This document shows, one piece after another, positions 1 through 6,013 of a stretch of 35,026 nucleotides of DNA (within the stretch, counting starts at the first letter, position 1; the number at the start of each line of letters is the position of its first letter). A program made the position numbers and the translations under genes. Source of the DNA: a virus. The stretch spans positions 1-35,026 of the IMG/VR virus record IMGVR_UViG_3300021961_009547; one strand, written 5' to 3'. The notes under the pieces were generated by a model, which made no database searches, was not told the DNA's origin, and worked only from the letters and a program-made list of their open reading frames with translations.

Positions 1-689
1 TCTTTTTCTGCAACTGCTGTCGCACCATCTTGGTATACTCTGCCCACTCCAACTTTAAAGTTCTCACCAGCATATGTCACCGAAGCACCTTTAAGTTTAT
101 CAGTAGCATCTGCGGTTGCTGAGTTAGAGTTAAACGATCCACCCACTTGAACTTCAAACCCGTTTAGGTTGGGAGAGATGTATTTGAACACTCTTGAAGT
201 GTCACCACCCAGCTCAATTGCTGTACCGTTGGTTGGAATGTTAGTGAAGTTTCCAGCAGTCCACGCCAATGTGTCTAGATCGTTAGATGCCGTCACATCA
301 GTTTTACCTGCTTTAACTGTTCCTGCTTTTCCTGCCAATGCTAGTGAAGCTTCTCTGTTGAATGTTCCACCAGTGGATGTTGTTGAACCAAACTCACCTT
401 CTGTGGTAGTAAGTTTGCCTTCCAACGTACCGATGATCTTCATACCTTCAAACTCGGGCGAAGTTGCCTGCACTCCTAATCTGCTGGTATTCAATTGACC
501 GTCCGTCACTCTTTTCAAAGTGTCGGTGCCGTTGTCGATTGACTGAACGCCCACGTCCACGTTACCGTAGACCTTGACATTCGCTTCATCGGCTTTGGCT
601 TTTGTTGTAGGGAATAACACCGCGATCGCGACTGCTATTGCCACCACAAGAACTGCACCAATGAATATTTTCTTTTTGTTTATTTTCAT
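1..689 (-). CDS. Gram-negative outer-membrane porin, C-terminus off the window
   Basis: Reading the minus strand from ATG at 687-689 gives an open frame of 229 codons to the window edge. Residues 1-34 form a signal peptide: a Lys-rich start, a hydrophobic stretch rich in Val, Ala and Ile, and an AKA cleavage site before DEANVKVYG. The mature part has the general-porin (Porin_4-like) pattern: a first strand VKVYGNVDVGVQS, then SRLGVQATSPEFEGMKIIG, which matches the family's SRLGxxGxEdLggGlKaixxlE segment. Gly-rich alternating strands follow. Such porins are trimeric beta-barrels that let small solutes cross the outer membrane. An AGGAGA ribosome site lies 9 bases before the ATG. GC is visibly higher than in the glycan genes. 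A porin is unexpected in a T4-like phage; it may alter nutrient entry or surface receptors during infection. The family call is strong. Its physical linkage to the phage genes rests on this assembly. Confidence 0.85.
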   Translation of the reverse strand, partial: MKINKKKIFIGAVLVVAIAVAIAVLFPTTKAKADEANVKVYGNVDVGVQSIDNGTDTLKRVTDGQLNTSRLGVQATSPEFEGMKIIGTLEGKLTTTEGEFGSTTSTGGTFNREASLALAGKAGTVKAGKTDVTASNDLDTLAWTAGNFTNIPTNGTAIELGGDTSRVFKYISPNLNGFEVQVGGSFNSNSATADATDKLKGASVTYAGENFKVGVGRVYQDGATAVAEK

Positions 690-745
690 TTGTTTTTGTC
701 TCCTGTTAGTTCTCTGCGAAAGTTATTACCAACGCAAAGTCCGTT

Positions 746-775
746 ATTATACTACAAGTTGTATCTAAAATACAA
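746..775 (-). promoter_or_regulatory. Sigma70-type promoter of the porin gene
   Basis: On the minus strand a perfect -10 TATAAT (746-751) is preceded, after an 18-base spacer, by TTGTAT (770-775). The predicted start of transcription is near 739, giving a leader of about 50 bases that contains the AGGAGA ribosome site. This is a host-polymerase promoter rather than a phage late promoter. Confidence 0.6.
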
Positions 776-776
776 C
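758..776. promoter_or_regulatory. Operator-like inverted repeat at the porin promoter
   Basis: Perfect 7-base arms GTTGTAT (758-764) and ATACAAC (770-776) are separated by 5 bases. One arm covers the -35 element and the other lies in the spacer, so a dimeric repressor bound here would block the promoter. The TTGTAT/ATACAA half-sites resemble GntR- or LacI-type operators in general shape. No matching regulator gene is seen in the window. Confidence 0.45.
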
Positions 777-838
777 CTACAATTTTCCGATTATTTTGGA
801 TTTTTTAATGATGTAGACCTGTTGTCATAATAACCCAA

Positions 839-849
839 TATTTATCTTG
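839..849 (-). promoter_or_regulatory. CAAGATAAATA element (late-promoter-like)
   Basis: The minus strand reads CAAGATAAATA. GATAAATA differs by one base from the T4-type late -10 TATAAATA. The same 11-mer occurs at 34270-34280 upstream of gp32 in the same orientation. It lies about 150 bases before the porin ATG and may give the porin a second, late promoter. Confidence 0.3.
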
Positions 850-868
850 CATTGCCGCAACAGATTAC

Positions 869-898
869 AAAAATGAGCAGTGGGGGATCTCTCCCCCA
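869..898 (-). terminator. Hairpin terminator after the 64-residue gene
   Basis: A perfect 7-base stem, TGGGGGA/TCCCCCA with a 4-base loop (881-898), begins 13 bases past the stop codon of the minus-strand gene ending at 911. Seven bases further on comes a run of five T (873-869 on the minus strand). The T run is offset from the stem, so termination may be partial. It separates this gene from the porin promoter. Confidence 0.5.
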
Positions 899-910
899 AC
901 CGATATCGAA

Positions 911-1105
911 TTAGATTGCTTTTGATTCTATTTTGATGTGCTTCAACACTTTGCCTGCGTTGGCTCCCTGTTTCACAACATATCCAGACGTTCCGTTTCC
1001 GTTGATTTCAACTTCGTGTCTTGCCTTGAACAGTGCTTTCGCTTTCTGTTCCTGTGCTTTTGCGTTGCTGTATTTGGCAACGATGTCGCTCATACGTTCT
1101 CTCAT
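911..1105 (-). CDS. Small conserved-looking 64-residue protein of unknown function
   Basis: The product is a basic 64-residue protein. An N-terminal helix rich in Ala, Lys and Glu (about residues 1-31) is followed by a Gly/Asn turn (residues 36-41) and two short strands ending near residue 60. I do not recognise a family. The gene is well supported by a very strong ribosome site, AAGGAGGAG (1112-1120), 6 bases from the ATG, by a sigma70-type promoter at 1217-1244 and by a hairpin terminator just after the stop. It has its own transcription unit between the flavoprotein gene and the porin. The strong signals suggest abundant early expression. The leader folds into several hairpins, one touching the ribosome site. 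Confidence 0.75.
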   Translation of the reverse strand: MRERMSDIVAKYSNAKAQEQKAKALFKARHEVEINGNGTSGYVVKQGANAGKVLKHIKIESKAI

Positions 1106-1111
1106 AGGTTA

Positions 1112-1139
1112 CTCCTCCTTAAAAGTTTCCTACTTTTAA
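1112..1139 (-). promoter_or_regulatory. Ribosome site joined to a leader hairpin
   Basis: Perfect 8-base arms TTAAAAGT and ACTTTTAA (1119-1126 and 1132-1139, 5-base loop) end inside the Shine-Dalgarno AAGGAGGAG (1112-1120), sharing its first two bases. The hairpin could set ribosome access or protect the message 5' region. Whether it regulates is inference. Confidence 0.4.
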
Positions 1140-1181
1140 CTCATGTAGATGAGCCACTTTATTACCATGTGGATGGTCTAT

Positions 1182-1204
1182 TATTTATATGCAGATACTG
1201 CATA
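1182..1204 (-). promoter_or_regulatory. TATAAATA late-type element and overlapping palindrome
   Basis: The minus strand carries an exact T4-type late promoter core TATAAATA (1182-1189), 77 bases before the ATG of the 64-residue gene. It abuts a palindrome with 7-base arms TATGCAG/CTGCATA and a 3-base centre (1188-1204). The palindrome lies just downstream of the sigma70 promoter at 1217-1244, where an operator would act. Early-plus-late control of this gene is plausible. Confidence 0.4.
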
Positions 1205-1216
1205 CCTGATATGTTT

Positions 1217-1244
1217 ATATTACAACATAATGCCAAAAAGTCAA
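1217..1244 (-). promoter_or_regulatory. Sigma70-type promoter of the 64-residue gene
   Basis: The minus strand has TTGACT (1239-1244), a 16-base spacer and TAATAT (1217-1222). The predicted leader is about 105 bases long and contains the palindrome, a TATAAATA element and the ribosome-site hairpin. Confidence 0.5.
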
Positions 1245-1252
1245 CCAGTATA

Positions 1253-2098
1253 TTAACTTAATGATTTTACAAGATTGCGTAGTGATTGTATTTTTGGTCT
1301 ATTGGTTTGAGACAATACAGTTGAGCCAAATATCATTCCTTGGCTGTTGGTTAGTGCTTGATTATAATTTTTGTTTTGATTTTTATCGTCATCTTTAATG
1401 GTATCGCCCAATACAACAAGATTTTGACCATTTATTCGAGTAACCTCTTTCTTTTCAAGCATTTTTATTTTTGTCTCCATTGGAATGCTCGTACACTCAC
1501 GGCAAAGAGCAAACGCTGTACCCATCAATACCGATGAGTATCCAGCGTCTAATCTGCTGTGAATATCATCTCGCGACGATACTCCGCCGGTAGCAATCAT
1601 TGGTGTATTAGGAAATTCTCTTTGGCACCACTTAGCAAGTGTTATATAATCATAGGTACTAGTATCACCTGCCCCTCCAGCGTCCATGAGCTCAAAAGCA
1701 TCTGCTGTTTCTAATAAGTCACCCCAATAATCAATAGTGTCTGGCGATACATTCTTGATTATAATTTTGTTTGTTTTTTGAACTTCACGAATAGTTTGTG
1801 TTACATCTTTAACAGGAACCAGATGATTACGAGAACGTCTAAGTTGTATATAACTGTTGTTTGATAACAGTTTATCTTTATCCTCATTAACCATATGTGT
1901 ATTAACTCCGAGTATCAATCCAGTGCTGAATGTACTGTTAAACTCTACTATCTCTTCTCTAGAAATGTTATATGTTAATAAACCAGGAGTAACACCTAAT
2001 TGAGCTACATCCGCTATTAATCTATAATCGCCAATTTTGTACATTGGACTCATTGCAAATCTGTAGTTAGTAACAAGAAAATTTTCAGGTAAGGTCAT
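1253..2098 (-). CDS. Nitronate-monooxygenase-like FMN TIM-barrel protein
   Basis: The 281-residue protein follows the nitronate monooxygenase (2-nitropropane dioxygenase) plan. The N-terminal AMSPMYKIGDYRLIADVAQLG matches the family's APM and early substrate-side loop. ELMDAGGAGD (about residues 136-145) corresponds to the AGGHxG flavin loop. MIATGGVSSRDDIHSRLDAG followed by SVLMGTAF (about 167-195) is the phosphate-binding GGI...GAxxVxxGT motif for FMN. The family uses FMN to oxidise alkyl nitronates or related carbon acids. The C-terminal 50 residues, rich in Asn, Lys and Gln, match nothing I know. An IMPDH- or dihydroorotate-dehydrogenase-like enzyme is an alternative. TTAAATA stands 6 bases before the ATG and there is no Shine-Dalgarno, so the message may be leaderless. 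It diverges from the FTR1 gene. Confidence 0.7.
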   Translation of the reverse strand: MTLPENFLVTNYRFAMSPMYKIGDYRLIADVAQLGVTPGLLTYNISREEIVEFNSTFSTGLILGVNTHMVNEDKDKLLSNNSYIQLRRSRNHLVPVKDVTQTIREVQKTNKIIIKNVSPDTIDYWGDLLETADAFELMDAGGAGDTSTYDYITLAKWCQREFPNTPMIATGGVSSRDDIHSRLDAGYSSVLMGTAFALCRECTSIPMETKIKMLEKKEVTRINGQNLVVLGDTIKDDDKNQNKNYNQALTNSQGMIFGSTVLSQTNRPKIQSLRNLVKSLS

Positions 2099-2104
2099 CC
2101 AATC

Positions 2105-2111
2105 TATTTAA
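2105..2111 (-). promoter_or_regulatory. TTAAATA start-proximal promoter element
   Basis: TTAAATA lies 6 bases before the ATG at 2098 with no -35 hexamer at the proper distance. It belongs to a set of such elements (3141, 5976, 5999, 9683, 13477). If it is a late -10, transcription would begin at or next to the start codon. Confidence 0.4.
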
Positions 2112-2129
2112 CATATGCGTACTTTCACA

Positions 2130-2158
2130 TTGACACAATCTAGTTTTTGCTGTAGTAT
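2130..2158 (+). promoter_or_regulatory. Sigma70-type promoter of the FTR1/tRNA unit
   Basis: A perfect -35 TTGACA (2130-2135), a 17-base spacer and TAGTAT (2153-2158) place the transcription start near 2165. It would drive the iron permease gene and probably the four tRNAs that follow. No Fur-box-like 19-base palindrome is visible around it. Confidence 0.6.
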
Positions 2159-2163
2159 AACTA

Positions 2164-2199
2164 TGCTAGTTAAGAATTATTCGCAACTAGCAAAAGGAG
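2164..2199 (+). promoter_or_regulatory. 5' leader hairpin and ribosome site of FTR1
   Basis: Arms TGCTAGTT (2164-2171) and AACTAGCA (2185-2192) form an 8-base stem with a 13-base loop starting at the predicted transcript 5' end. The stem ends 1 base before AAGGAG (2194-2199), which is 6 bases from the TTG start. It may stabilise the message or act as an operator. Confidence 0.4.
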
Positions 2200-2205
2200 A
2201 GAACG

Positions 2206-2808
2206 TTGACAACATTATTAGCATCCACATTTGTTGTGGGCAGAGAAGGATTTGAAGCATGGCTTATCGCTATGCTGGCATTAGCATCATCGGGTGGTAA
2301 CATCCGGAACATCAGAGCAATATGGATAGCGGTTATAGCGTCTGTTATAGCCACTTTAGCGTTGGGTAGTATAACTGCCCAGTTTCTAGGAAGCCACGCA
2401 AATATAGAGCGATTTGAAGGGGTTATAGGGGTGTTTACAGGTGCTATATTGGCCTGGGTCGCATGGTTCTGTCACGGTGCTAGTCAGCACGTCAAACAGC
2501 TACCCTTCCATAATTCCGTGCTGTTAGGACTGGCAGTGTTTGGAATACTGTTCAGAGAAGGCGTAGAAGTTGTGGTGTTCCTATCAGGCATAATTGCCGA
2601 TACTCAGGACACACTTTCGGTAGGAATGGGGATTTTGGTAGGTTTGGTAATTATGGTGATAGCAGGTTTGGTGTCACACAATCAAATCAAGAAGTTTCCT
2701 GTGCGACAGATATTCAAAATAAGTCGTTGGATCTTTGGAGCACTTGCTGTATACTTTCTGTATACAGGTATTTCAGAAATAATAGAATACGGTATACTGC
2801 CCCTTTAG
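2206..2808 (+). CDS. Compact FTR1/EfeU-type iron permease
   Basis: The 200-residue, highly hydrophobic protein has both signature REXXE iron-binding motifs of the FTR1/EfeU ferric iron permeases: REGFE (residues 13-17, first membrane helix) and REGVE (117-121). It also has the family's FEG element (70-72) and a closing KISRWIFGALAVYFLYTG helix. In FTR1 proteins the paired Glu residues carry Fe3+ across the inner membrane. About seven membrane segments can be drawn, with almost no loops; typical EfeU proteins are about 70 residues longer. Translation starts at TTG, 6 bases after AAGGAG. No EfeO/EfeB-like partner is present. The final 10 bases, including the TAG stop, are also the 5' end of tRNA-Thr. 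An iron permease in a phage is unusual; raising iron supply during infection is inference. Confidence 0.88.
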   Translation: MTTLLASTFVVGREGFEAWLIAMLALASSGGNIRNIRAIWIAVIASVIATLALGSITAQFLGSHANIERFEGVIGVFTGAILAWVAWFCHGASQHVKQLPFHNSVLLGLAVFGILFREGVEVVVFLSGIIADTQDTLSVGMGILVGLVIMVIAGLVSHNQIKKFPVRQIFKISRWIFGALAVYFLYTGISEIIEYGILPL

Positions 2809-2874
2809 CTCATTAGGTAGAGCAACTGATTTGTAATCAGTAGGTGGCCTGTTCGAATCGGGCAAGGGGCACCA
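2799..2874 (+). tRNA. tRNA-Thr (anticodon UGU)
   Basis: The cloverleaf has a 7-base acceptor stem GCCCCTT/AAGGGGC, an anticodon arm ACTGA-TTTGTAA-TCAGT giving anticodon UGU, a GTTCGAATC T-loop and an encoded CCA end. Its first ten bases overlap the end and stop codon of the iron permease gene. Confidence 0.95.
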
Positions 2875-2881
2875 CAATTGT

Positions 2882-2957
2882 GGGCGTGTAGCTCAGTTGG
2901 GAGAGCACCTGATTTGCATTCAGGGGGTCGCAGGTTCGACTCCTGTCACGTCCACCA
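2882..2957 (+). tRNA. tRNA-Ala (anticodon UGC)
   Basis: The acceptor stem GGGCGTG/CACGTCC (one G-U pair), the anticodon arm CCTGA-TTTGCAT-TCAGG, the GGTTCGACTCC T-arm and an encoded CCA define tRNA-Ala reading GCA. It follows tRNA-Thr by 7 bases. Confidence 0.95.
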
Positions 2958-2960
2958 AAA

Positions 2961-3050
2961 GGAGAGATGGCTGAGCGGTTGAAAGCACCGGTCTTGAAAA
3001 CCGGCAATGGGGCAACCCATTCCAGAGTTCGAATCTCTGTCTCTCCGCCA
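2961..3050 (+). tRNA. tRNA-Ser (anticodon UGA)
   Basis: A class II tRNA with acceptor stem GGAGAGA/TCTCTCC, anticodon loop CTTGAAA giving UGA, a long variable arm (about ATGGGGCAACCCAT) and an encoded CCA. It starts 3 bases after tRNA-Ala, so the array is one transcript. Confidence 0.95.
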
Positions 3051-3056
3051 CAATGC

Positions 3057-3131
3057 GGTCCCTTCGTCTATCGGTTAGGACACGTGGTTTTCATCCTCGA
3101 AAGAGGGGTTCGATTCCCCTAGGGACCGCCA
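3057..3131 (+). tRNA. tRNA-Glu (anticodon UUC)
   Basis: The acceptor stem GGTCCCT/AGGGACC, the loop TTTTCAT with anticodon UUC, a GGGGTTCGATTCCCC T-arm and an encoded CCA give tRNA-Glu. The anticodon stem CGTGG/CCTCG has an internal T-T mismatch, unusual for a functional tRNA. All other arms are intact. Confidence 0.92.
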
Positions 3132-3140
3132 AATAATAAT

Positions 3141-3147
3141 TTAAATA
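3141..3147 (+). promoter_or_regulatory. TTAAATA start-proximal promoter element
   Basis: TTAAATA lies 5 bases before the ATG at 3153, directly after the tRNA array. There is no ribosome site and no -35 element. Confidence 0.4.
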
Positions 3148-3152
3148 GACGT

Positions 3153-3863
3153 ATGAAATACGGACATTACTCAGACAACGAGATACCCAAACAAGATAAT
3201 CCAGAATACACGGTCAACTCCCATGGCTATCGCTGTCCAGAGTGGAAGCCAATGCCTGACGGGAAAAAGAATGTAGCAGTGTTAGGTTGTTCGCACACGT
3301 TTGGAGAAGGATTAAATGATGGAGAAGTATGGGTCGAGCAACTAGCATCCAAAACAGATGCTAGAGTTTTAAGATGGTGGAACTTAGGACAGCCAGGAGC
3401 GTCAGCAGATAAAATAGTGCGAATACTCTATGCCACAGAGAAAGTCTTGTTTCCTAAAATTATTATCGTGTGCTGGCCGCAACAGAGCCGACGAGAGCGA
3501 TTAGAAAATTACACTCAAAGTTTGACAGGAGCCAACGAGCTATTAAAAACAGAAACAGATCAAACAGATGAACAAAACTTTTTAAAGAATGTTTTCTTTG
3601 TTGAAAAGTTTGCCGAAAAACAAGATGCAAAAACTTTTCATTGTTTTGCTCAAGATGTCTATGATATCAATGCTACAAATGTTTATAGCGACACAAGTTT
3701 AAAATCCTGTTGGCCAGAGTGGGATCGTCATCATCTATCCGGAGCAAAACGAGAACATATAACAGAACCTAATCTCGCTCGTGATGGCATACACTACGGA
3801 ATAGAGCATCATAAAACTTTTGCACAAAAAATTTATAATAAATTTAAATCAAAGTTAAAATAA
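3153..3863 (+). CDS. SGNH/GDSL-family hydrolase
   Basis: The 236-residue protein shows the SGNH hydrolase blocks: GCSHTFG (residues 45-51) with the nucleophile Ser47, NLGQPGASADK (about 78-88) with the oxyanion-hole Gly, and DGIH (211-214) with the catalytic Asp/His pair. The usual GxND block is replaced by VCWPQQSR, so the Asn is not obvious. SGNH enzymes remove or move acyl or acetyl groups on sugars and lipids, which fits the glycan genes elsewhere. It lacks a signal peptide and is probably cytoplasmic. The start has TTAAATA and no Shine-Dalgarno. Its 3' end overlaps the convergent radical SAM gene by 31 bases. Confidence 0.75.
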   Translation: MKYGHYSDNEIPKQDNPEYTVNSHGYRCPEWKPMPDGKKNVAVLGCSHTFGEGLNDGEVWVEQLASKTDARVLRWWNLGQPGASADKIVRILYATEKVLFPKIIIVCWPQQSRRERLENYTQSLTGANELLKTETDQTDEQNFLKNVFFVEKFAEKQDAKTFHCFAQDVYDINATNVYSDTSLKSCWPEWDRHHLSGAKREHITEPNLARDGIHYGIEHHKTFAQKIYNKFKSKLK

Positions 3864-4870
3864 TTTTTAAATTCTATAGATCTAAAATTATCCTGCTGTT
3901 CAACATATTCTTTTAATTGAGTAGAGTTGTTAACTTTTATTGCAATTTTTTCTGCAAGATTTTTAAGTAAGATATTGTCAGAATTAATATATTTTAATTT
4001 TGCATCCACTGTTAGTTTATTACAATGAGCAATAGATAACACATTAGGAGACTCTACAATTCCATAACTGTGTTCTAGTTTGTTATCTTCGGCATATGCT
4101 ACAATCTTATCAAATTGATTTACATTGTAAACACTCACAGTAGTCCAAAGATTTAATTTTAATAATGTTGGATAAGATTGTTGAATCTGTTTATACTCTT
4201 TTATTGTGTTTTCAACATTCAAAAACTTAATAGGCCATCTCACGTAATCGTGAATATCGTTTAATCCATCGAAGCTGATTGTGATAATAATCCTAACACC
4301 TCTCTCTAGTAAAGTTATAATTGAATCAAATGTTTTGTGTGCATTAGTGTTTATTCTAACTATTTTTATATTCGTTGGTAGATTTTCTAAGATTTTTTTA
4401 TAGTTAGGACTGTAAGTAGGCTCACCCCCATTTATATCCAACTCTACAATTCTGTCAGTGGGTAACTCGTAAAATTTTTTATAGTTGTCTACTCGAACAC
4501 TATTCTTCTTTAGACTACCAATTTTAGAACTTAAATTTTCATTACAGGTTTGACAGGCGCTGTTACAAATATTATCTAATACTCCGCCCACAATCAGATA
4601 ATCTTTATTGACAGATTTTAAAATTTTATCTCTTTCAATCATATCTAATCTAATGCTACGACGGTTTATACTTTCAGTTGTTTGACATCTTGTACACTCG
4701 TCTGGCCAGATATCGTTAGACATCTTATTATCTATATTTTTTAACCACTCGCTTTTCTGCATTTCATTATATGAGTCAAATTCAGGAGGATTGACCATAT
4801 GGCCACATTTCCCTAATTTTCCTGATGGTTGTAATCTTAAAAAGTGTTTAATTCTTGGACAAAAAATCAT
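3833..4870 (-). CDS. Radical SAM enzyme with N-terminal twitch/SPASM-like domain
   Basis: The 345-residue protein has the radical SAM [4Fe-4S] motif C102-x3-C106-x2-C109 and a GGEP element (148-151) that binds SAM. Before the core, Cys4, Cys22, Cys59 and Cys62 follow the spacing of a shortened SPASM (twitch) auxiliary-cluster domain, but at the N-terminus rather than the usual C-terminus. The same order is seen in the protein at 7129-8145. Such enzymes make 5'-deoxyadenosyl radicals to modify peptides, sugars or cofactors; the substrate is unknown. It is the last gene of a minus-strand unit after the dehydrogenase and sulfotransferase genes, overlapping the latter by 23 bases. Low GC and AT-rich codons match these neighbours. 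Confidence 0.85.
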   Translation of the reverse strand: MIFCPRIKHFLRLQPSGKLGKCGHMVNPPEFDSYNEMQKSEWLKNIDNKMSNDIWPDECTRCQTTESINRRSIRLDMIERDKILKSVNKDYLIVGGVLDNICNSACQTCNENLSSKIGSLKKNSVRVDNYKKFYELPTDRIVELDINGGEPTYSPNYKKILENLPTNIKIVRINTNAHKTFDSIITLLERGVRIIITISFDGLNDIHDYVRWPIKFLNVENTIKEYKQIQQSYPTLLKLNLWTTVSVYNVNQFDKIVAYAEDNKLEHSYGIVESPNVLSIAHCNKLTVDAKLKYINSDNILLKNLAEKIAIKVNNSTQLKEYVEQQDNFRSIEFKNYFNFDLNLL

Positions 4871-5420
4871 AACCTTCTTCTATAATAGTTTTTAATTTTA
4901 TAGTTCTGTTTTTAAATTTATTGATAAAAAAATAGTCAACATCGGTATATTTTTTAAATCTACGTTCGTTTATTTTATTTTTTAGTTCAATATCAACCGC
5001 AGGCACGTTGGGTTTTTCTCTTAACGATATAAAGGTTAAAAGATCTTCAATTCCTTTTATTGTAACATCGCCTTGATAATATTTGTTTAAATGAAATAGC
5101 CATAAAAATTGAGGTGTAAAATGTTTATCAATAAAATTATAATTTTCAACATCATTTAAAAAACTATCAATATCTAAAATACTTTCAAAATTAATCACTG
5201 TATTAATACCAGACACTAATCTTTCATATGGGTTTCTCACAAACACTGTGATATTGTTAAGAAGTGAAATATCATTATTAATAAATGTTTGACAGTTATG
5301 ATTTTTTGCATATTGAAATATACTGCTCTTTCCATTTTTAAAAATAGGATACACGTTTGTATTTTTAATATTAATAACAACACAGTCTCCTGAAATAATT
5401 TTTAAAAGATTTTTAAACAT
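4848..5420 (-). CDS. Sulfotransferase-like protein
   Basis: The 190-residue protein resembles PAPS-dependent sulfotransferases of the carbohydrate (Sulfotransfer_2) type. A P-loop-like 5'-phosphosulfate site PIFKNGKSS (residues 25-33) is followed by the 3'-phosphate site VRNPYERLVSG (61-71) with the diagnostic Arg and Ser. The C-terminal half is short and Lys/Asn-rich. It would transfer sulfate from PAPS to a hydroxyl or amine of a glycan or small molecule. It shares one base with the dehydrogenase gene before it (TAATG junction) and overlaps the radical SAM gene after it, so the three are co-translated. Confidence 0.7.
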   Translation of the reverse strand: MFKNLLKIISGDCVVINIKNTNVYPIFKNGKSSIFQYAKNHNCQTFINNDISLLNNITVFVRNPYERLVSGINTVINFESILDIDSFLNDVENYNFIDKHFTPQFLWLFHLNKYYQGDVTIKGIEDLLTFISLREKPNVPAVDIELKNKINERRFKKYTDVDYFFINKFKNRTIKLKTIIEEGYDFLSKN

Positions 5421-5968
5421 TATATTTTAAAATTTATATTTGTATGAACTAATGAAATCTCAGGTATGTGAAAACTTTCTTTGGTAGATATGATTTCAAT
5501 TAATTGTTTTGCCCATTCGTCGTAGCTGTTTGCTCCAGCAGTATTATTTTTTACAGCACCCGGTCTTATGATTGTGATTTTTGGTAGACTAGATTTATGT
5601 TGTAATTGTTTTGATGATTCCTCTAATGATTGTTTTTGAATTCTATATAGACTTATATCAATCTCGTTGTGCTCTGTTTTTACGTCCACTGGGTGGGTAG
5701 TCATATGAGTTGAAATATTCCAAATCCATTTTTCTTTGCCTTGCCATTTTTTCCATACTTCGAATAATAATTCTGTTTGAGCAAATTGACTTTGAGCATT
5801 ATTGATAAAAATATCACAAGGGTCAATTAGGTTTGCGGTATGAGCAGTTCTACGAATATTTTCACCATCTCGTCTAGAAATACCAACAACGTCGTGTCCT
5901 CTAACTTGTAAAATTTCTGCGAGTGATTTGCCAATCCCGCTGGTATGGCCTGTTATTGCGATCTTCAT
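5420..5968 (-). CDS. Short-chain dehydrogenase/reductase
   Basis: With ATG at 5968 (an upstream TTG at 5974 is less likely) the product has 182 residues. It has the NAD(P) loop TGHTSGIG (6-13), NNAQ (56-59, family NNAG), Ser86 and the YxxxK catalytic pair Tyr108/Lys112, then RPGAV. This is a classical but short SDR fold that oxidises or reduces a carbonyl or alcohol with NAD(P). It leads the unit with the sulfotransferase and radical SAM genes. A TAAATA element lies 7 bases before the ATG. The divergent radical SAM gene starts 45 bases away. Confidence 0.85.
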   Translation of the reverse strand: MKIAITGHTSGIGKSLAEILQVRGHDVVGISRRDGENIRRTAHTANLIDPCDIFINNAQSQFAQTELLFEVWKKWQGKEKWIWNISTHMTTHPVDVKTEHNEIDISLYRIQKQSLEESSKQLQHKSSLPKITIIRPGAVKNNTAGANSYDEWAKQLIEIISTKESFHIPEISLVHTNINFKI

Positions 5969-5975
5969 GATCAAA

Positions 5976-6005
5976 TATTTACACTAGACAATTATAGCTT
6001 AAATA
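5976..6005. promoter_or_regulatory. Divergent pair of TAAATA/TTAAATA elements
   Basis: In the 45 bases between the divergent starts at 5968 (minus) and 6014 (plus) there is one element per strand: GTAAATA with its TAAATA at 5976-5981 on the minus strand, 7 bases from its ATG, and TTAAATA at 5999-6005 on the plus strand, 8 bases from its ATG. Neither gene has a ribosome site. Confidence 0.4.
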
Positions 6006-6013
6006 TTTCTAAA

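Noticed and set aside
169-498. Plus-strand open frame of 109 codons opposite the porin
   Set aside because: It is antisense to a clear porin with a signal peptide and has no ribosome site.
2130-2205. Fur box in the iron permease promoter
   Set aside because: The dyad present (TGCTAGTT/AACTAGCA) does not resemble the GATAATGATAATCATTATC pattern.
2799-3131. tRNA array as a phage integration site
   Set aside because: No integrase gene or direct repeat of a tRNA 3' end is visible; all four tRNAs are complete and lie inside the phage region.
5945-6013. Longer start for the radical SAM gene at 5945
   Set aside because: It would overlap the divergent dehydrogenase gene and the added residues match nothing; ATG 6014 has TTAAATA upstream.
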